Shown in pieces: positions 1-9,292 of a stretch of 64,000 nucleotides of DNA. Origin of the DNA: Kocuria rhizophila (lineage in GTDB: Bacteria > Actinomycetota > Actinomycetes > Actinomycetales > Micrococcaceae); assembly GCF_003667225.1 (NCBI RefSeq), contig NZ_RCOM01000004.1:1-64000 (forward strand), in the 5' to 3' direction. The notes under the pieces are model-generated. The model saw only the letters and a program-made list of their open reading frames with translations, ran no database searches and was not told the origin of the DNA. The translations under genes and the position numbers were made by a program. The stretch's first letter is position 1, and every line of letters begins with the position of its first letter.

Positions 1-22
1 CCCCGACCCCGAGGAGACCGTC

Positions 23-784
23 ATGTCCCTGACCTACACCGCCCACGACGTCCTGCGGAACGTCCGCGCGATCCCCAACCTGGTGTTCGTGGCCCTGCTG
101 CCCGCCGTGCTGTTCATCCTGTTCGGCGCGGTGCAGGGCTGGTCCGACGCCCGCCTGCCCGGGGGCAACGTCTCCGCGTACGTGATGGTGTCGATGGCCG
201 TGTACGGGGCCGTCACGGCCACCACCGCCATCTCCGCCGGCGCCGCCGTGGAGCGGCTGCAGGGCTGGGGCCGGCAGCTCGCGCTGACCCCCATGGGCAC
301 GGGCGGCTACGCGGCCACCAAGGTGGCGGTGGCCCTGCTGATCGCGGTGCTGCCCGTGGTCATCGTGTTCCTGGTGGGGGCGTTCACCAACGCCTCGATG
401 GACGATCTCTGGCGCTGGGCGCTGGCCGCCGTGCTGTGCGTGGTGGTCTCCGTGGTCTTCGCGTTCTACGGGCTTGCCGCGGGCCTGATCTTCCGCTCGG
501 ACACCGCCGTGGGGGCCGCCTCCGGCGCCCTGGTGGTGTTCGCGTTCTTCGGCAACGTGTTCATGCCGCTCTCCGGCGGGATGCTGGCCGTCGCCCGGTT
601 CACCCCCATGTATGGAATCGTGGGGATCGCCCGCTATCCCGTGACCGAAGGTGAGGTGGCCACCATGGGCGGTGCCCCGCAGACCGACAGCCTGCTGTGG
701 CTCGTGGTCAACGCCGTGGCCTGGGCCGCCGTGTTCGGGATCATCGCGCTGCTGGCCGCCCGGTCCTCCACGGGCCGCCGATGA
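23..784 (+). CDS. ABC-2 type transporter permease
   Basis: This 253-residue integral membrane protein has about six hydrophobic segments (near residues 20-40, 52-75, 98-120, 132-155, 165-190 and 225-245) and the layout of ABC-2 permeases that export drugs, lipids or peptides. A GAGGAG ribosome site lies 6 nt before the ATG. An upstream frame ending in a TGA at 30-32 may be the tail of the partner ATPase gene, which would lie outside the window; this is inference. The stop overlaps the start of the histidine kinase (ATGA), so permease, kinase and regulator are probably co-translated. That layout is typical of export systems controlled by a LiaS/DesK-type two-component system. The substrate is unknown. 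Confidence 0.85.
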   Translation: MSLTYTAHDVLRNVRAIPNLVFVALLPAVLFILFGAVQGWSDARLPGGNVSAYVMVSMAVYGAVTATTAISAGAAVERLQGWGRQLALTPMGTGGYAATKVAVALLIAVLPVVIVFLVGAFTNASMDDLWRWALAAVLCVVVSVVFAFYGLAAGLIFRSDTAVGAASGALVVFAFFGNVFMPLSGGMLAVARFTPMYGIVGIARYPVTEGEVATMGGAPQTDSLLWLVVNAVAWAAVFGIIALLAARSSTGRR

Positions 785-2121
785 GCACCCCCACTCGGAC
801 CGCCCCGCGCCCACGCACCGAGGAGCCCGAGCACGACTGGTCCGACCTGCTGTTCGCCACCGTCTGGCTCGTGTTCCTCGTCATTCCCGCCGCGGCACTG
901 CTGCAGAGCGACGAGTCGGCCTGGGCCACGGTCCTGGGACTGCTCGGACTGGTGCTCTTCGCCGGGCTCTACACGCTCTCCTGGATCCGGCACATCCTGG
1001 TTCCGCGCCTGAGCGTGCTGGGCAACGCCGTGCTGTGGTGCGTGGTCCTGCTGGTGCCGCTCGCCCTGCTGCTGCCGGCCTCCCCGTGGGGCATGACCTA
1101 CATGGCGCCGTTCTTCGTGGCCGTGTGCGCGTTCCGGCTGCCCCTGCGCCAGGGCATCCTGGCCTCGCTCCTGATCGAGGTGGCCGCCCTGCTTCCGTTG
1201 CTCATGCTGCTCCCCCGGCAGCAGTGGTTCTGGCCGCTGTTCGGCCTGGTCCCGTCCGGGCTGATCATCATGTTCTCCCGCTTCGCCGTGGAGCGCTCCG
1301 AGACCCACGAACGCCTGGCCCGCGAGCTCGAGGTCTCCCGGCAGCGCGAAGCCGTGGGCCGGGACGTCCACGACATCCTGGGCCACTCCCTCACGGTCAT
1401 CACCGTCAAGACCCAGCTCGCCCAGCGGCTCGTGGAGACGGATCCGCAGCGCGCCGTCGCCGAGCTCGACGACGTCCTGGCGCTGTCCCGCGAAGCCCTC
1501 GCGGATGTGCGCTCCACGGTCGGCAAACTGAGGGACCTGGACCTGGGCGTCGAACTCGTCCAGGCACGCGCGGCCCTGCGCGCCGCCGGGATCACCCCGC
1601 ACCTGCCGTCCTCGGTCCCGTCCCTGGACGCCGCCACCCGCTCCGCGTTCGCATGGATCCTGCGGGAGGCCGTGACCAACGTGGTCCGCCATTCGGGCGC
1701 CGCGCACTGCCGCGTCACGGTCACCAGTTCGTCGCTGCGCATCGCGGACGACGGCGCACGGGCCGCGGGTGCCTCCCCTCACCACTCCGCGCGGACCGGG
1801 CCCGGCGCTCGTCCAGACGGCGCGGCGCCCTCGACCAGCCGTCCCCGCACCAACGACGCCGCGGCGGATGCGCCCGACCGGAACGGGGTGGGGCACGTCG
1901 GCCCGGACACGCAGCGGCCGGTGCGTGCCGAGGACCGCGGTGAGGCGGCGGCGTCGTGCTCCGGAACCGAAACGCGCTCCGGGACCGGTGCCGCCGAACC
2001 GGGCCTGCGAGAGGGCAACGGCATCCGCGGCATGAAGGAACGGGCTCGTGCGGCGGGATGTGACGTGACCGTCGCGCGGGATCCCCGGGGCGGCACGACC
2101 GTGGAGGTGAGGCGGGCATGA
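781..2121 (+). CDS. sensor histidine kinase, NarL/DesK type, with an insertion in the ATP-binding domain
   Basis: The 446-residue protein has an N-terminal region of about five membrane segments (residues 22-175). A HisKA_3 dimerisation domain follows, with the phospho-acceptor His197 in the motif RDVHDILGHS, and then a HATPase_c domain with an N-box (REAVTNVVRHS), a G1 box DDG (323-325) and a G2 box GNG (starting at 412). About 86 residues of Pro/Ala/Gly/Arg-rich sequence separate G1 and G2, where related kinases have roughly 10-20 residues in the ATP lid. The ATG overlaps the permease stop and the stop overlaps the regulator start. The longer upstream frame is rejected because this ATG is translationally coupled. 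Membrane-stress or drug sensing is inferred from the family. Confidence 0.88.
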   Translation: MSTPTRTAPRPRTEEPEHDWSDLLFATVWLVFLVIPAAALLQSDESAWATVLGLLGLVLFAGLYTLSWIRHILVPRLSVLGNAVLWCVVLLVPLALLLPASPWGMTYMAPFFVAVCAFRLPLRQGILASLLIEVAALLPLLMLLPRQQWFWPLFGLVPSGLIIMFSRFAVERSETHERLARELEVSRQREAVGRDVHDILGHSLTVITVKTQLAQRLVETDPQRAVAELDDVLALSREALADVRSTVGKLRDLDLGVELVQARAALRAAGITPHLPSSVPSLDAATRSAFAWILREAVTNVVRHSGAAHCRVTVTSSSLRIADDGARAAGASPHHSARTGPGARPDGAAPSTSRPRTNDAAADAPDRNGVGHVGPDTQRPVRAEDRGEAAASCSGTETRSGTGAAEPGLREGNGIRGMKERARAAGCDVTVARDPRGGTTVEVRRA

Positions 2122-2729
2122 CCGAGATCCGAGTGCTGATCGCGGACGACCAGGCCCTCGTGCGCGCCGGACTGGCCGCCCTGCTGGACCTGGAACCGGA
2201 CATCACCGTGGTGGCCCAGGCAGCGGACGGCGCCGAGGCGGTCGCTCTTGCCGGGGACCTCCCCGTGGACGTGGCCCTGCTGGACATCGAGATGCCCGGG
2301 CTCACCGGCCTGGAGGCCACCGAGCGGATCGTCGCCGCGGGGCACGGGACGCGCTGCCTGATGGTCACCACGTTCGACCGCCCCGGCTACCTGCGGCGGG
2401 CGTTCGACGCCGGGGCGTCCGGTTTCGTGGTCAAAGACACCCCCGCTGCGGAGCTCGCGGAGGCCATCCGGAAGGTGCACGCCGGGCTGCGGGTGGTTGA
2501 CCCGGCCCTGGCCGAAAAGTCCCTGCTGGCGGGGCCCAATCCCCTGACCCCGCGGGAGCAGGACGTGCTGCGCGAGGCGTCCCACGGGGCCTCGGCGGGA
2601 CAGATCGGGCGGGCCCTGCACCTCTCCGCGGGCACGGTGCGCAACCACCTGTCCTCCGCGATTGGCAAGACCGGAACCGCCAACCGGACCGAGGCGGCGG
2701 CCGTCGCCGCGCGCAACGGGTGGCTGTAG
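2118..2729 (+). CDS. LuxR/NarL-family response regulator
   Basis: The 203-residue protein begins with a receiver domain (residues 1-120): acidic pair DD at 10-11, phospho-acceptor Asp in LLDIEMPG, and the conserved Lys in FVVKD. A LuxR-type helix-turn-helix follows ([15 protein letters not shown] ... [15 protein letters not shown]). Its ATG overlaps the kinase TGA, so the two form a cognate pair. It probably controls the adjacent ABC exporter, as in LiaRS/DesKR-like systems. The target promoter is not visible here because the operon start lies upstream of the window. Confidence 0.92.
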   Translation: MTEIRVLIADDQALVRAGLAALLDLEPDITVVAQAADGAEAVALAGDLPVDVALLDIEMPGLTGLEATERIVAAGHGTRCLMVTTFDRPGYLRRAFDAGASGFVVKDTPAAELAEAIRKVHAGLRVVDPALAEKSLLAGPNPLTPREQDVLREASHGASAGQIGRALHLSAGTVRNHLSSAIGKTGTANRTEAAAVAARNGWL

Positions 2730-2799
2730 CCTTCCGGACCCGTTGATGAGCTCCACCGGGACGCTTATGCGTGTCGGACGGAATTGTCATGGTGAGCGC

Positions 2800-4002
2800 A
2801 TGGATGCTTCGGTGATGGCTCAGGTGTGGTGGTTGTGGGCGCTGTTCGCCCTCGTGGTGGGCATGGTGCTGGGGTACGTGCTGGCCCACCAGAAGTCGAC
2901 GGCGCTGGAGACCGAGCTGGAGGAGGCACAGGGGCAGCGGCTCGCCGCCCTGCAGGACGCCGCCTCCGCCCGGGCGGCCGCCGAGCAGCTCGAGCAGCGT
3001 GTGGAGTCCCTCGAAGCGCGGGCCGTGCAGGACCAGGACGTCATGCGCGCGCTGGCACCGCTGAACGACCAGCTCTCCTCCGTGGGCCGGCACGTGAACC
3101 AGCTGGAGCGGGACCGTGCGCAGCAGTTCGGGGCCGTGGCCCAGGCCCTGGAGGCGGCCCGCACCACGGACCAGCAGCTGTTGCACGCCACCACCTCCCT
3201 GGAGGGCTCCCTGCGCTCCACCACGGCGCGCGGTGCCTGGGGTGAGATGCAGCTGCGCCGCGTGGTGGAGGCCGCCGGCATGACCCGCCACGTGGACTTC
3301 ACGGAGCAGACGGTGCGCTCCACGGAGTCCGGCACCCAGCGCCCGGACATGGTGATCAACCTGCCCGGGGCGCAGACCGTGGTGGTGGATGCAAAGGCCC
3401 CCATGTCCTCCTACCTGGACGCCCAGGCCGTCCCCGCGGACGGCTCCCCCGAGAACGAGCAGCGCCGCGCCCAGCTGCTCACCGCGCACGCCAAGGCCCT
3501 GAGGGCCCACGTGAACACCCTGGGCACCAAGAAGTACTGGTCCGCGGAGGAGAACTCCCCCGAACTGGTGATGTGCTTCGTGCCGGTCGAGTCCGCCCTG
3601 GCCGCCGCGCTGGATGCGGATGCCTCCCTGCTGGATCACGCGGCGCGTGCGAACGTGGCCCTGGTGTCCCCGGTGTCCCTGCTCGCCTCGCTCAAGGCCG
3701 TGGCGTTCAGCTGGCGTCAGGCCACCCTCACGGACAACGCACGAGAGCTGTACCGGCTGTCCCGGGAGCTCTACGACCGCATGGGCGCCGTGGGCAAGCA
3801 CCTCTCCGACATGGGCGGTTCACTGCGGCGCTCGGTGGACGGCTACAACAAGCTGGTGGGTTCCCTCGAGTCCCGGGTCCTGCCCTCGGCGCGGAGGATT
3901 GCCGAGCTGGACCCCACGGCCACCGACTCCGAGGCGCTGGAGACGAGAACCGTGGAGTCCGTGCCGCGACCAGTCACGGCCACGGAGTTCGTGAACGACT
4001 GA
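2800..4002 (+). CDS. rmuC: DNA recombination protein RmuC
   Basis: This 400-residue protein has an N-terminal membrane anchor (residues 8-27), a long coiled coil (about 28-110) and the RmuC nuclease-like domain (about 130-330, including RGAWGEMQLRRVVEAAGM and VVVDAKAPM). RmuC proteins are linked to limiting DNA inversions and to recombination at repeats; their biochemistry is poorly known. The start is placed at 2800, six nt after a CATGGT hexamer resembling the other leaderless promoters here. An ATG at 2815 is an alternative. Convergent with ispH, from which it is separated by a tandem-repeat region. Confidence 0.87.
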   Translation: MDASVMAQVWWLWALFALVVGMVLGYVLAHQKSTALETELEEAQGQRLAALQDAASARAAAEQLEQRVESLEARAVQDQDVMRALAPLNDQLSSVGRHVNQLERDRAQQFGAVAQALEAARTTDQQLLHATTSLEGSLRSTTARGAWGEMQLRRVVEAAGMTRHVDFTEQTVRSTESGTQRPDMVINLPGAQTVVVDAKAPMSSYLDAQAVPADGSPENEQRRAQLLTAHAKALRAHVNTLGTKKYWSAEENSPELVMCFVPVESALAAALDADASLLDHAARANVALVSPVSLLASLKAVAFSWRQATLTDNARELYRLSRELYDRMGAVGKHLSDMGGSLRRSVDGYNKLVGSLESRVLPSARRIAELDPTATDSEALETRTVESVPRPVTATEFVND

Positions 4003-4008
4003 CCGCTG

Positions 4009-4072
4009 CCCAGGGCAAGGGCCTGGCACGGCGGCCCAGGGCAAGGGCCTGGCACGGCGGCCCAGGGCAAGG
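4009..4072. repeat. 26-bp tandem repeat downstream of rmuC
   Basis: Two perfect 26-bp units (4009-4034 and 4035-4060, beginning CCCAGGGCAAGG) are followed by a third that matches only over its first 12 bases. More degenerate copies of related words (CAGCGCGAGGGC, CTCAGC) continue to 4191. The block fills the space between the converging rmuC and ispH genes and has no T-tract terminator. It could be a minisatellite expanded from a terminator-like sequence. Confidence 0.8.
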
Positions 4073-4191
4073 TCCTGACGCCAGGGCTCGGGGGGACGAG
4101 GCGGTGCCAGGGCTCAGCCAGAAGACCCGGAGCGCAGGCTCAGCGCGAGGGCCTGGATCCAGCGCTCAGCACGAGGTCTTGGCGTCAGGTC

Positions 4192-5271
4192 TCAGCGCGA
4201 GGGCTTGGTGCCGCGGCCACCCAGGCCGCGGGTGGTGTCCCCGTCCTTCGCGAGCTTGGCGCGCAGCTCCTTGGGCAGTGAGAACAGAATGTCCTCCTGG
4301 GCGGTCACCACTTCTTCGACCTCCCCGTAGCCGTACTCCGCGAGCAGGTCCAGGACCTGCTGCACGAGCACCTCGGGGACGGAGGCTCCGGAGGTCAGCC
4401 CCACGGTGGCCACGCCCTCGAACCAGGACTCGTCCACCTGGTTGGCGAAGTCCACACGCTCTGCGCGCCGGGCCCCGTACTCCAGGGCCACTTCCTTGAG
4501 GCGCACCGAGTTGGAGGAGTTCGCCGAACCGACGACCAGCACCAGGTCCGCCTGCGGGGCGATCTCCTTGATCGCAGCCTGGCGGTTGGAGGTGGCGTAG
4601 CAGATGTCGTCGCTGGGCGGGTCGATCATGTTGGGGAACTTGGCGCGCAGCCGGTTCACCGTCTCCATGGTCTCGTCCACGCTCAGGGTGGTCTGGGAGA
4701 GCCACACGACCTTGTCGGGGTCGTGCACCTCCAGGGTGTCCACGTCCTCCGGGGAGTTCACGATCTGGATGTGCTCGGGGGCCTCCCCGAACGTGCCCTC
4801 GACCTCTTCGTGGCCCACGTGGCCGATCAGCAGGATCTCGTAGTCGTTCTTGGCGAAGCGCACGGCCTCGCGGTGCACCTTGGTGACCAGGGGGCAGGTG
4901 GCGTCGATGGTGTTGAGGTTGCGGTCCTGCGCGGACTGCACCACGGCCGGGGACACCCCGTGGGCGGAGAACACCACGAGCGATCCCTCCGGGACCTCGT
5001 CGGTCTCCTCCACGAACACGGCTCCGCGTTCCTCCAGCGTCTGCACCACGTGCTTGTTGTGCACGATCTCCTTGCGCACGTACACCGGGGCACCGTAGTG
5101 CTCCAGGGCCTTCTCCACGGCGATCACGGCTCGGTCCACGCCCGCGCAGTAGCCGCGCGGCGCTGCCAGGAGCACCTTGCGCCCGGTGACCGGAGCGGCG
5201 TCGGCAATCTCCTGGGGAGTGCGACGCACCCGGGGGACGGTGGGCATAGAGAGGTCAACCACGGTGGACAT
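4192..5271 (-). CDS. ispH: 4-hydroxy-3-methylbut-2-enyl diphosphate reductase
   Basis: IspH (LytB) catalyses the last step of the MEP isoprenoid pathway, reducing HMBPP to IPP and DMAPP with a 4Fe-4S cluster. The three cysteine ligands sit in GYCAGV (Cys42), DATCPLV and [11 protein letters not shown], and the conserved substrate-binding loop VFSAHGVSP is present. The 359-residue protein carries a short N-terminal extension (about 30 residues) and a Gly/Lys/Arg-rich tail relative to the usual 310-330. The start is set at 5271 because a TACGAT hexamer ends 7 nt upstream. That promoter lies inside the 3' end of the upstream membrane-protein gene, whose coding region overlaps ispH by 17 nt. Confidence 0.96.
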   Translation of the reverse strand: MSTVVDLSMPTVPRVRRTPQEIADAAPVTGRKVLLAAPRGYCAGVDRAVIAVEKALEHYGAPVYVRKEIVHNKHVVQTLEERGAVFVEETDEVPEGSLVVFSAHGVSPAVVQSAQDRNLNTIDATCPLVTKVHREAVRFAKNDYEILLIGHVGHEEVEGTFGEAPEHIQIVNSPEDVDTLEVHDPDKVVWLSQTTLSVDETMETVNRLRAKFPNMIDPPSDDICYATSNRQAAIKEIAPQADLVLVVGSANSSNSVRLKEVALEYGARRAERVDFANQVDESWFEGVATVGLTSGASVPEVLVQQVLDLLAEYGYGEVEEVVTAQEDILFSLPKELRAKLAKDGDTTRGLGGRGTKPSR

Positions 5272-6181
5272 GCCCACTATCGTAAGTGACCGTACGGACA
5301 CGCACCACGGCGCCGATCACACCCGCCAGCGCCACGACCCCCGCCCAGATCATGCCGGTGACGCCGCGTTGCGTGAAGGACTCCTGCAGCAGCGAGACGA
5401 TCTGCTCGGTCACCAGGTGCGCCACCGGGTCCACGGTGGCGGCGCCCACCACCGCACGTCCGCCCGCGAGCGCCAGGGCGAGCACGATCCCCGTGCACAC
5501 CACCCCCGCGACTCCCACTCCCGCGAGCGCGAGCCAGCGGCGCGGGGACACCACCACGGCGGCGATCCCGGCCGCGCCCGCGAGCCACGGCAGGACGTAG
5601 CGCCACTGGGCCAGCTGAACGAGGGCGTCCACCACCGCTCCCGTGTGCACGCCCGGGACGGTCACCGTGAAGTTCTGCTCGTCGATGCCCGGGGAGAAGC
5701 CCACGGCGTCCTCCACCTGGCGGTTCACGGCCTCCCCGAGCGCGCTGACGTCCACCACGAGCTCGTCCGGCGCGTGCCCGGCGGAGGGGGTCAGGGGGAT
5801 GTTCGCGTCGTGGGTGTCGTTGAGCACCGCGAGCCACGCGCCCTCCTGCTCGGGCGCGGTCAGCCAGGACTGGGCGGAGTCCACCACCGTCTCGCGGATG
5901 GACTCGATCGTCCGGTCCACGGCGTCGATGCCGGTGGCTTTGTCCTCCAGGGCGCTGAAAGTAGCCCGGTCCAGCAGGGTGCGGACCAGCTCGTCCTGGA
6001 AGCTCGTCTCCGTGATCACGGACGCGGCGGTGTCCTGGAACCCGGAGGGCGAGAGCAGGTGGTCCTGCAGCCAGGACACCCCCAGCCACAGGGCGAAGCC
6101 TGCGCCGGCCAGCAGGGCCAGCGCAGCGGCGGCCACGCTGCGGAGGGCATCGGAGGGGTGGGGGAACGGCGAGGAGCTCAC
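5255..6181 (-). CDS. membrane protein of unknown function, upstream of ispH
   Basis: This 308-residue protein has an N-terminal transmembrane segment (about 13-38), an extracytoplasmic domain of about 150 residues rich in Asp/Glu/Thr, and three C-terminal membrane segments (about 190-215, 222-245 and 278-300). I do not recognise a named family. The layout of one TM helix, a folded loop and a TM bundle suggests an envelope protein. The GTG start is supported by a TAGAGT hexamer 6 nt upstream. It is divergent from xseA, and its 3' end overlaps the ispH start by 17 nt. Confidence 0.75.
   Translation of the reverse strand: MSSSPFPHPSDALRSVAAAALALLAGAGFALWLGVSWLQDHLLSPSGFQDTAASVITETSFQDELVRTLLDRATFSALEDKATGIDAVDRTIESIRETVVDSAQSWLTAPEQEGAWLAVLNDTHDANIPLTPSAGHAPDELVVDVSALGEAVNRQVEDAVGFSPGIDEQNFTVTVPGVHTGAVVDALVQLAQWRYVLPWLAGAAGIAAVVVSPRRWLALAGVGVAGVVCTGIVLALALAGGRAVVGAATVDPVAHLVTEQIVSLLQESFTQRGVTGMIWAGVVALAGVIGAVVRVRTVTYDSGHVHRG
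5279..5284 (-). promoter_or_regulatory. -10 box, leaderless ispH promoter
   Basis: TACGAT on the minus strand ends 7 nt before the ispH ATG, so the transcript probably starts at or next to the start codon. No clear -35 is seen. Confidence 0.55.
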
Positions 6182-6187
6182 CGCTCC

Positions 6188-6193
6188 ACTCTA
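6188..6193 (-). promoter_or_regulatory. -10 box, leaderless promoter of the membrane protein
   Basis: TAGAGT on the minus strand lies 6 nt before the GTG start at 6181. It faces the xseA promoter in a gap of 58 bp. Confidence 0.5.
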
Positions 6194-6239
6194 GGGAGCA
6201 GCGGCTGTGCGTGTCCCCAACGGGTGATACTTATGTCCC

Positions 6240-7559
6240 ATGGACACCTCGTCGTCTCCCAGCGCCGCGTTCCCCCCGGACGCCGAGCGCTCCGCCGCGC
6301 CGGCGGGTGCTCCGGCCGAGCTCCCCCGGCTGGCACGGGACACCACCCCCGAGAACCCCTGGCCGCTGAGCAAGCTCTCCCACTCCCTGCACGGCTGGGT
6401 CCAGAAGGCCCCGGACGCGTGGGTCGAGGGCCAGGTGATCGAGGTCAACGAGCGCGCCCGGGTCTGCTACGTGACCCTGCGGGACCTCCAGGAGGAGGTC
6501 TCGGTGAACGTGACCCTGTTCAAGAACGAGATGGCCCGGCTGGAGCGTCCCCTGGAACGGGGCTCGCGCGTGGTCGTGAGCCTCAAGGCTGACTTCTACG
6601 TCAAGACCGGGCGGCTCTCCATGCTGGGCCGGGACATCCGCCCCGTGGGCCTCGGCGACCTCCTGGAGCGCCTGGAGAGGCTGCGCCGGTCCCTCGCGGA
6701 CGAGGGACTGTTCGACCAGACCCACAAGAAGCCCCTGCCGGTGCTCCCCCACCGCGTGGGGCTGATCACCGGGCGCAACTCGGACGCGGAGAAGGACGTG
6801 GTGCGCAACGCCACCAACCGGTGGCCGGGTGTGCATTTCGAGATCCGCGAGGTCCCCGTCCAGGGCTCGGGCTCGGCACGCGCCGTCATCGGGGCCCTCC
6901 AGGAGCTCGACGCCCTGGACGAGGTGGACGTCATCGTGATCGCCCGCGGTGGCGGTGCCTTCGAGGACCTGCTCTCGTTCAGTGACGAATCCCTGCTGCG
7001 GGCGGTCTTCGCGGCCCGGACGCCGGTGGTCAGTGCGATCGGCCACGAGAACGACCAGCCCCTGCTGGACCACGTGGCCGACGTTCGGGCCTCGACCCCC
7101 ACGGACGCGGGCAAGCGCATCGTGCCGGACGTCCAGGACGAACGGCTGCGCCTCGGCCAGGCCCGCGCCGCACTGGACCGCGCCGTGGGTTCGATGCTCG
7201 ACCGCGAGCAGCACGGCCTGGACACCGTGCGCTCACGTCCCGTGCTCGCACAGCCGGAGGGCATGATCCTGGTGCGCGAGGAGGACGTGGACCGGCTGCG
7301 CTCCCGCGCCTGGTCTGCCGCGAACTCCCTGGCCCTGCGGGCCCAGGACTCCGTGGTCCAGCTGCGCGCCCGGGTCCGTGCCCTGTCCCCGCAGCAGACC
7401 CTGGACCGCGGCTACGCCGTGGTGCAGACCGCGGACGGCTCCGTGCTCACGGACGCCGCCCGCGCGGAGACGGGCCAGTCCCTCACCGTGCGGCTGGCCG
7501 CCGGAGAGCTGGGCGTGGACGTCACCGCCGCCAGTACCCGTCAGCCGGGCGAGCGCTGA
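6240..7559 (+). CDS. xseA: exodeoxyribonuclease VII large subunit
   Basis: The 439-residue protein has an N-terminal OB-fold (about 40-140, PWPLSKLSHSLHGWVQKAPDAWVEGQV) followed by the exonuclease VII catalytic domain (VGLITGRNSDAEKDVV, VIARGGGAFEDLLSFSDE, AIGHENDQPLLDHVAD) and a C-terminal helical region ending in LDRGYAVVQ. With XseB it degrades single-stranded DNA. The ATG at 6240 lies 8 nt after GATACT (6226-6231), so leaderless initiation is possible. A low-complexity Ala/Pro stretch precedes the OB-fold. xseB follows 102 nt downstream. Confidence 0.95.
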   Translation: MDTSSSPSAAFPPDAERSAAPAGAPAELPRLARDTTPENPWPLSKLSHSLHGWVQKAPDAWVEGQVIEVNERARVCYVTLRDLQEEVSVNVTLFKNEMARLERPLERGSRVVVSLKADFYVKTGRLSMLGRDIRPVGLGDLLERLERLRRSLADEGLFDQTHKKPLPVLPHRVGLITGRNSDAEKDVVRNATNRWPGVHFEIREVPVQGSGSARAVIGALQELDALDEVDVIVIARGGGAFEDLLSFSDESLLRAVFAARTPVVSAIGHENDQPLLDHVADVRASTPTDAGKRIVPDVQDERLRLGQARAALDRAVGSMLDREQHGLDTVRSRPVLAQPEGMILVREEDVDRLRSRAWSAANSLALRAQDSVVQLRARVRALSPQQTLDRGYAVVQTADGSVLTDAARAETGQSLTVRLAAGELGVDVTAASTRQPGER

Positions 7560-7661
7560 GGCGTTCGCCCGTCCCACCAGCGACCGGACAGGGCATCCGA
7601 CCCGGGGCGCACAGCACCCGCACACCACGCATCACCAGGCACCACCACCGGAAGGAACACC

Positions 7662-7952
7662 GTGGCACAGCAGAACCAGAGCACCGACTCCCAGCAGAGC
7701 CCCCAGCAGGGCGCGCCGGACCTCTCCGACGTGGACCAGCTCGGCTACGAGCAGGCCCGCGAGCAGCTCGTGCAGATCGTCTCCCAGCTCGAGACGGGCG
7801 GCGCCTCCCTCGAGGAGTCCCTGCGGCTGTGGGAGCGCGGCGAGGCCCTGGCCACCCGTTGCGAGCAGTGGCTCGACGGCGCCCGGGAACGGCTCGACGC
7901 CGCCCGCGCCCGACGGGAGAGCCGGGACCAGGCGGCGTCGGACGCCGAGTAG
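7662..7952 (+). CDS. xseB: exodeoxyribonuclease VII small subunit
   Basis: The 96-residue protein contains the XseB two-helix domain: YEQAREQLVQIVSQLETGGASLEESLRLWERGEALATRCEQWL, split here by the usual turn. XseB binds the XseA C-terminus to form the active nuclease. It starts at GTG 7662 after an AAGGAA ribosome site. An N-terminal Gln/Ser tail and a charged C-terminal tail flank the domain. The convergent aminotransferase gene ends only 13 nt away. Confidence 0.94.
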   Translation: MAQQNQSTDSQQSPQQGAPDLSDVDQLGYEQAREQLVQIVSQLETGGASLEESLRLWERGEALATRCEQWLDGARERLDAARARRESRDQAASDAE

Positions 7953-7965
7953 GAGTAGGAACGGC

Positions 7966-9183
7966 CTACTGCTGGTAGGTCGAGAGGAACTCGCCCAGGC
8001 GGTCCAGGGCAGTGTCCAGCATGTCCACCGCGGGCAGGGTGACCAGTCGGAAGTGGTCCGGCTTGCCCCAGTTGAACGCGGTGCCGTGGCTGAGCAGGAT
8101 CTTCTGCTCCTTGAGCAGGTCCAGGGCGAAGCGCTCGTCGTCCACGATCCCGAACTTCTCCACGTCCAGCTTGGGGAACAGGTACAGCGCACCGCGGGCC
8201 TGCTCGCACGTGACGCCGTCGATCTCGTTGAGCTTGCGGTGGGCGATGTCCCGCTGGGCCTTGAGCCGGCCGCCGGGGAGGATGAGGTCGTTGATCGACT
8301 GGTATCCGCCCAGGGCGGTCTGGATGGCGTGCTGCGCGGGGACGTTGGCGCACATGCGCATGTTGGCGAGCAGCTTGATGCCCTCCAGGTAGGACTCCGC
8401 GCGCCAGTTGGGCCCGGTGATCGCGAGCCACCCGGAGCGGTAGCCCGCCACGCGGTACGCCTTGGAGAGCCCGGAGAAGGTCAGGCACAGCACGTCCTCA
8501 CCGGTGAGGCTCGCGGTGTTGATCATCTCGGCGTCGTCGTACGTGATCTTCTCGTAGATCTCGTCCGAGAACAGGATGAGGTCGTGCTCCTTGGCCAGGT
8601 CCACGATCTTCTGCAGGGTCTCCTTGGAGTACACCGCCCCCGTGGGGTTGTTGGGGTTGATGACCACGATGCCCTTGGTGCGCTCCGTGATCTTGGAGGC
8701 CATGTCCTCGAGGTCAGGGTTCCACCCGTTCTCCTCGTCGCACTCGTAGTGCACGGGGGTACCGCCGGACAGCGCCACGGACGCGGTCCACAGCGGGTAG
8801 TCCGGGGAGGGGATGAGCAGCTCGTCACCAGGGTTGCACAGCGCCTGCAGGGCCATGGTGATCAGCTCGGAGACGCCGTTGCCCAGGTAGACGTCGTCGG
8901 TGTCCAGGTTCATGATCCCGCGCGTCTGGTAGTACTGCACCACCGCGGTGCGGGCTGAGTAGATGCCCCGGGAGTCCGAGTAGCCCTGCGCGTTGGGCAG
9001 GTTCTTGATCATGTCCACCAGGATGGCGTCCGGTGCCTCGAAGCCGAAGGGTGCGGGGTTGCCGATGTTCAGGCGCAGGATGCGCTGACCCGCCGCCTCC
9101 ATCTTCTCCGCCTGCTCCAGCACGGGGCCGCGGATGTCGTAGAGGACGTTCTTCAGTTTGTCGGACTGCTTCACCTTTGCCAT
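7966..9183 (-). CDS. AlaT-like PLP-dependent aminotransferase
   Basis: The 405-residue protein belongs to the class I/II aminotransferases (fold type I). Visible features are NIGNPAPFGF near residue 40, the PLP-binding segment VINPNNPTGAVY, FSDEIYEKITYDD, and the Schiff-base lysine in SGLSKAYRVAGYRSGW. Actinobacterial proteins of this type make alanine from pyruvate and glutamate; a related 2-oxo acid specificity is possible. The ATG is supported by a TAGTCT hexamer 6 nt upstream with a weak TGAACC 16 bp beyond it. Confidence 0.9.
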   Translation of the reverse strand: MAKVKQSDKLKNVLYDIRGPVLEQAEKMEAAGQRILRLNIGNPAPFGFEAPDAILVDMIKNLPNAQGYSDSRGIYSARTAVVQYYQTRGIMNLDTDDVYLGNGVSELITMALQALCNPGDELLIPSPDYPLWTASVALSGGTPVHYECDEENGWNPDLEDMASKITERTKGIVVINPNNPTGAVYSKETLQKIVDLAKEHDLILFSDEIYEKITYDDAEMINTASLTGEDVLCLTFSGLSKAYRVAGYRSGWLAITGPNWRAESYLEGIKLLANMRMCANVPAQHAIQTALGGYQSINDLILPGGRLKAQRDIAHRKLNEIDGVTCEQARGALYLFPKLDVEKFGIVDDERFALDLLKEQKILLSHGTAFNWGKPDHFRLVTLPAVDMLDTALDRLGEFLSTYQQ

Positions 9184-9189
9184 GGGGCC

Positions 9190-9195
9190 AGACTA
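9190..9195 (-). promoter_or_regulatory. -10 box, leaderless aminotransferase promoter
   Basis: TAGTCT on the minus strand lies 6 nt before the ATG at 9183. Confidence 0.55.
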
Positions 9196-9292
9196 CTCGC
9201 GGGTCCCCGGCGGTTCAGCGGTGCGACGCACCCGTTCCGGGTCCCCGGATCGGTCCACAGCGGGCATGGTGCCCCGCGGATCGCCTCCGGAG

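Noticed and set aside
6226-6231. GATACT as a leaderless -10 for xseA.
   Set aside because: The first base departs from TANNNT and the spacing is 8 nt, so it is reported only as a possibility.
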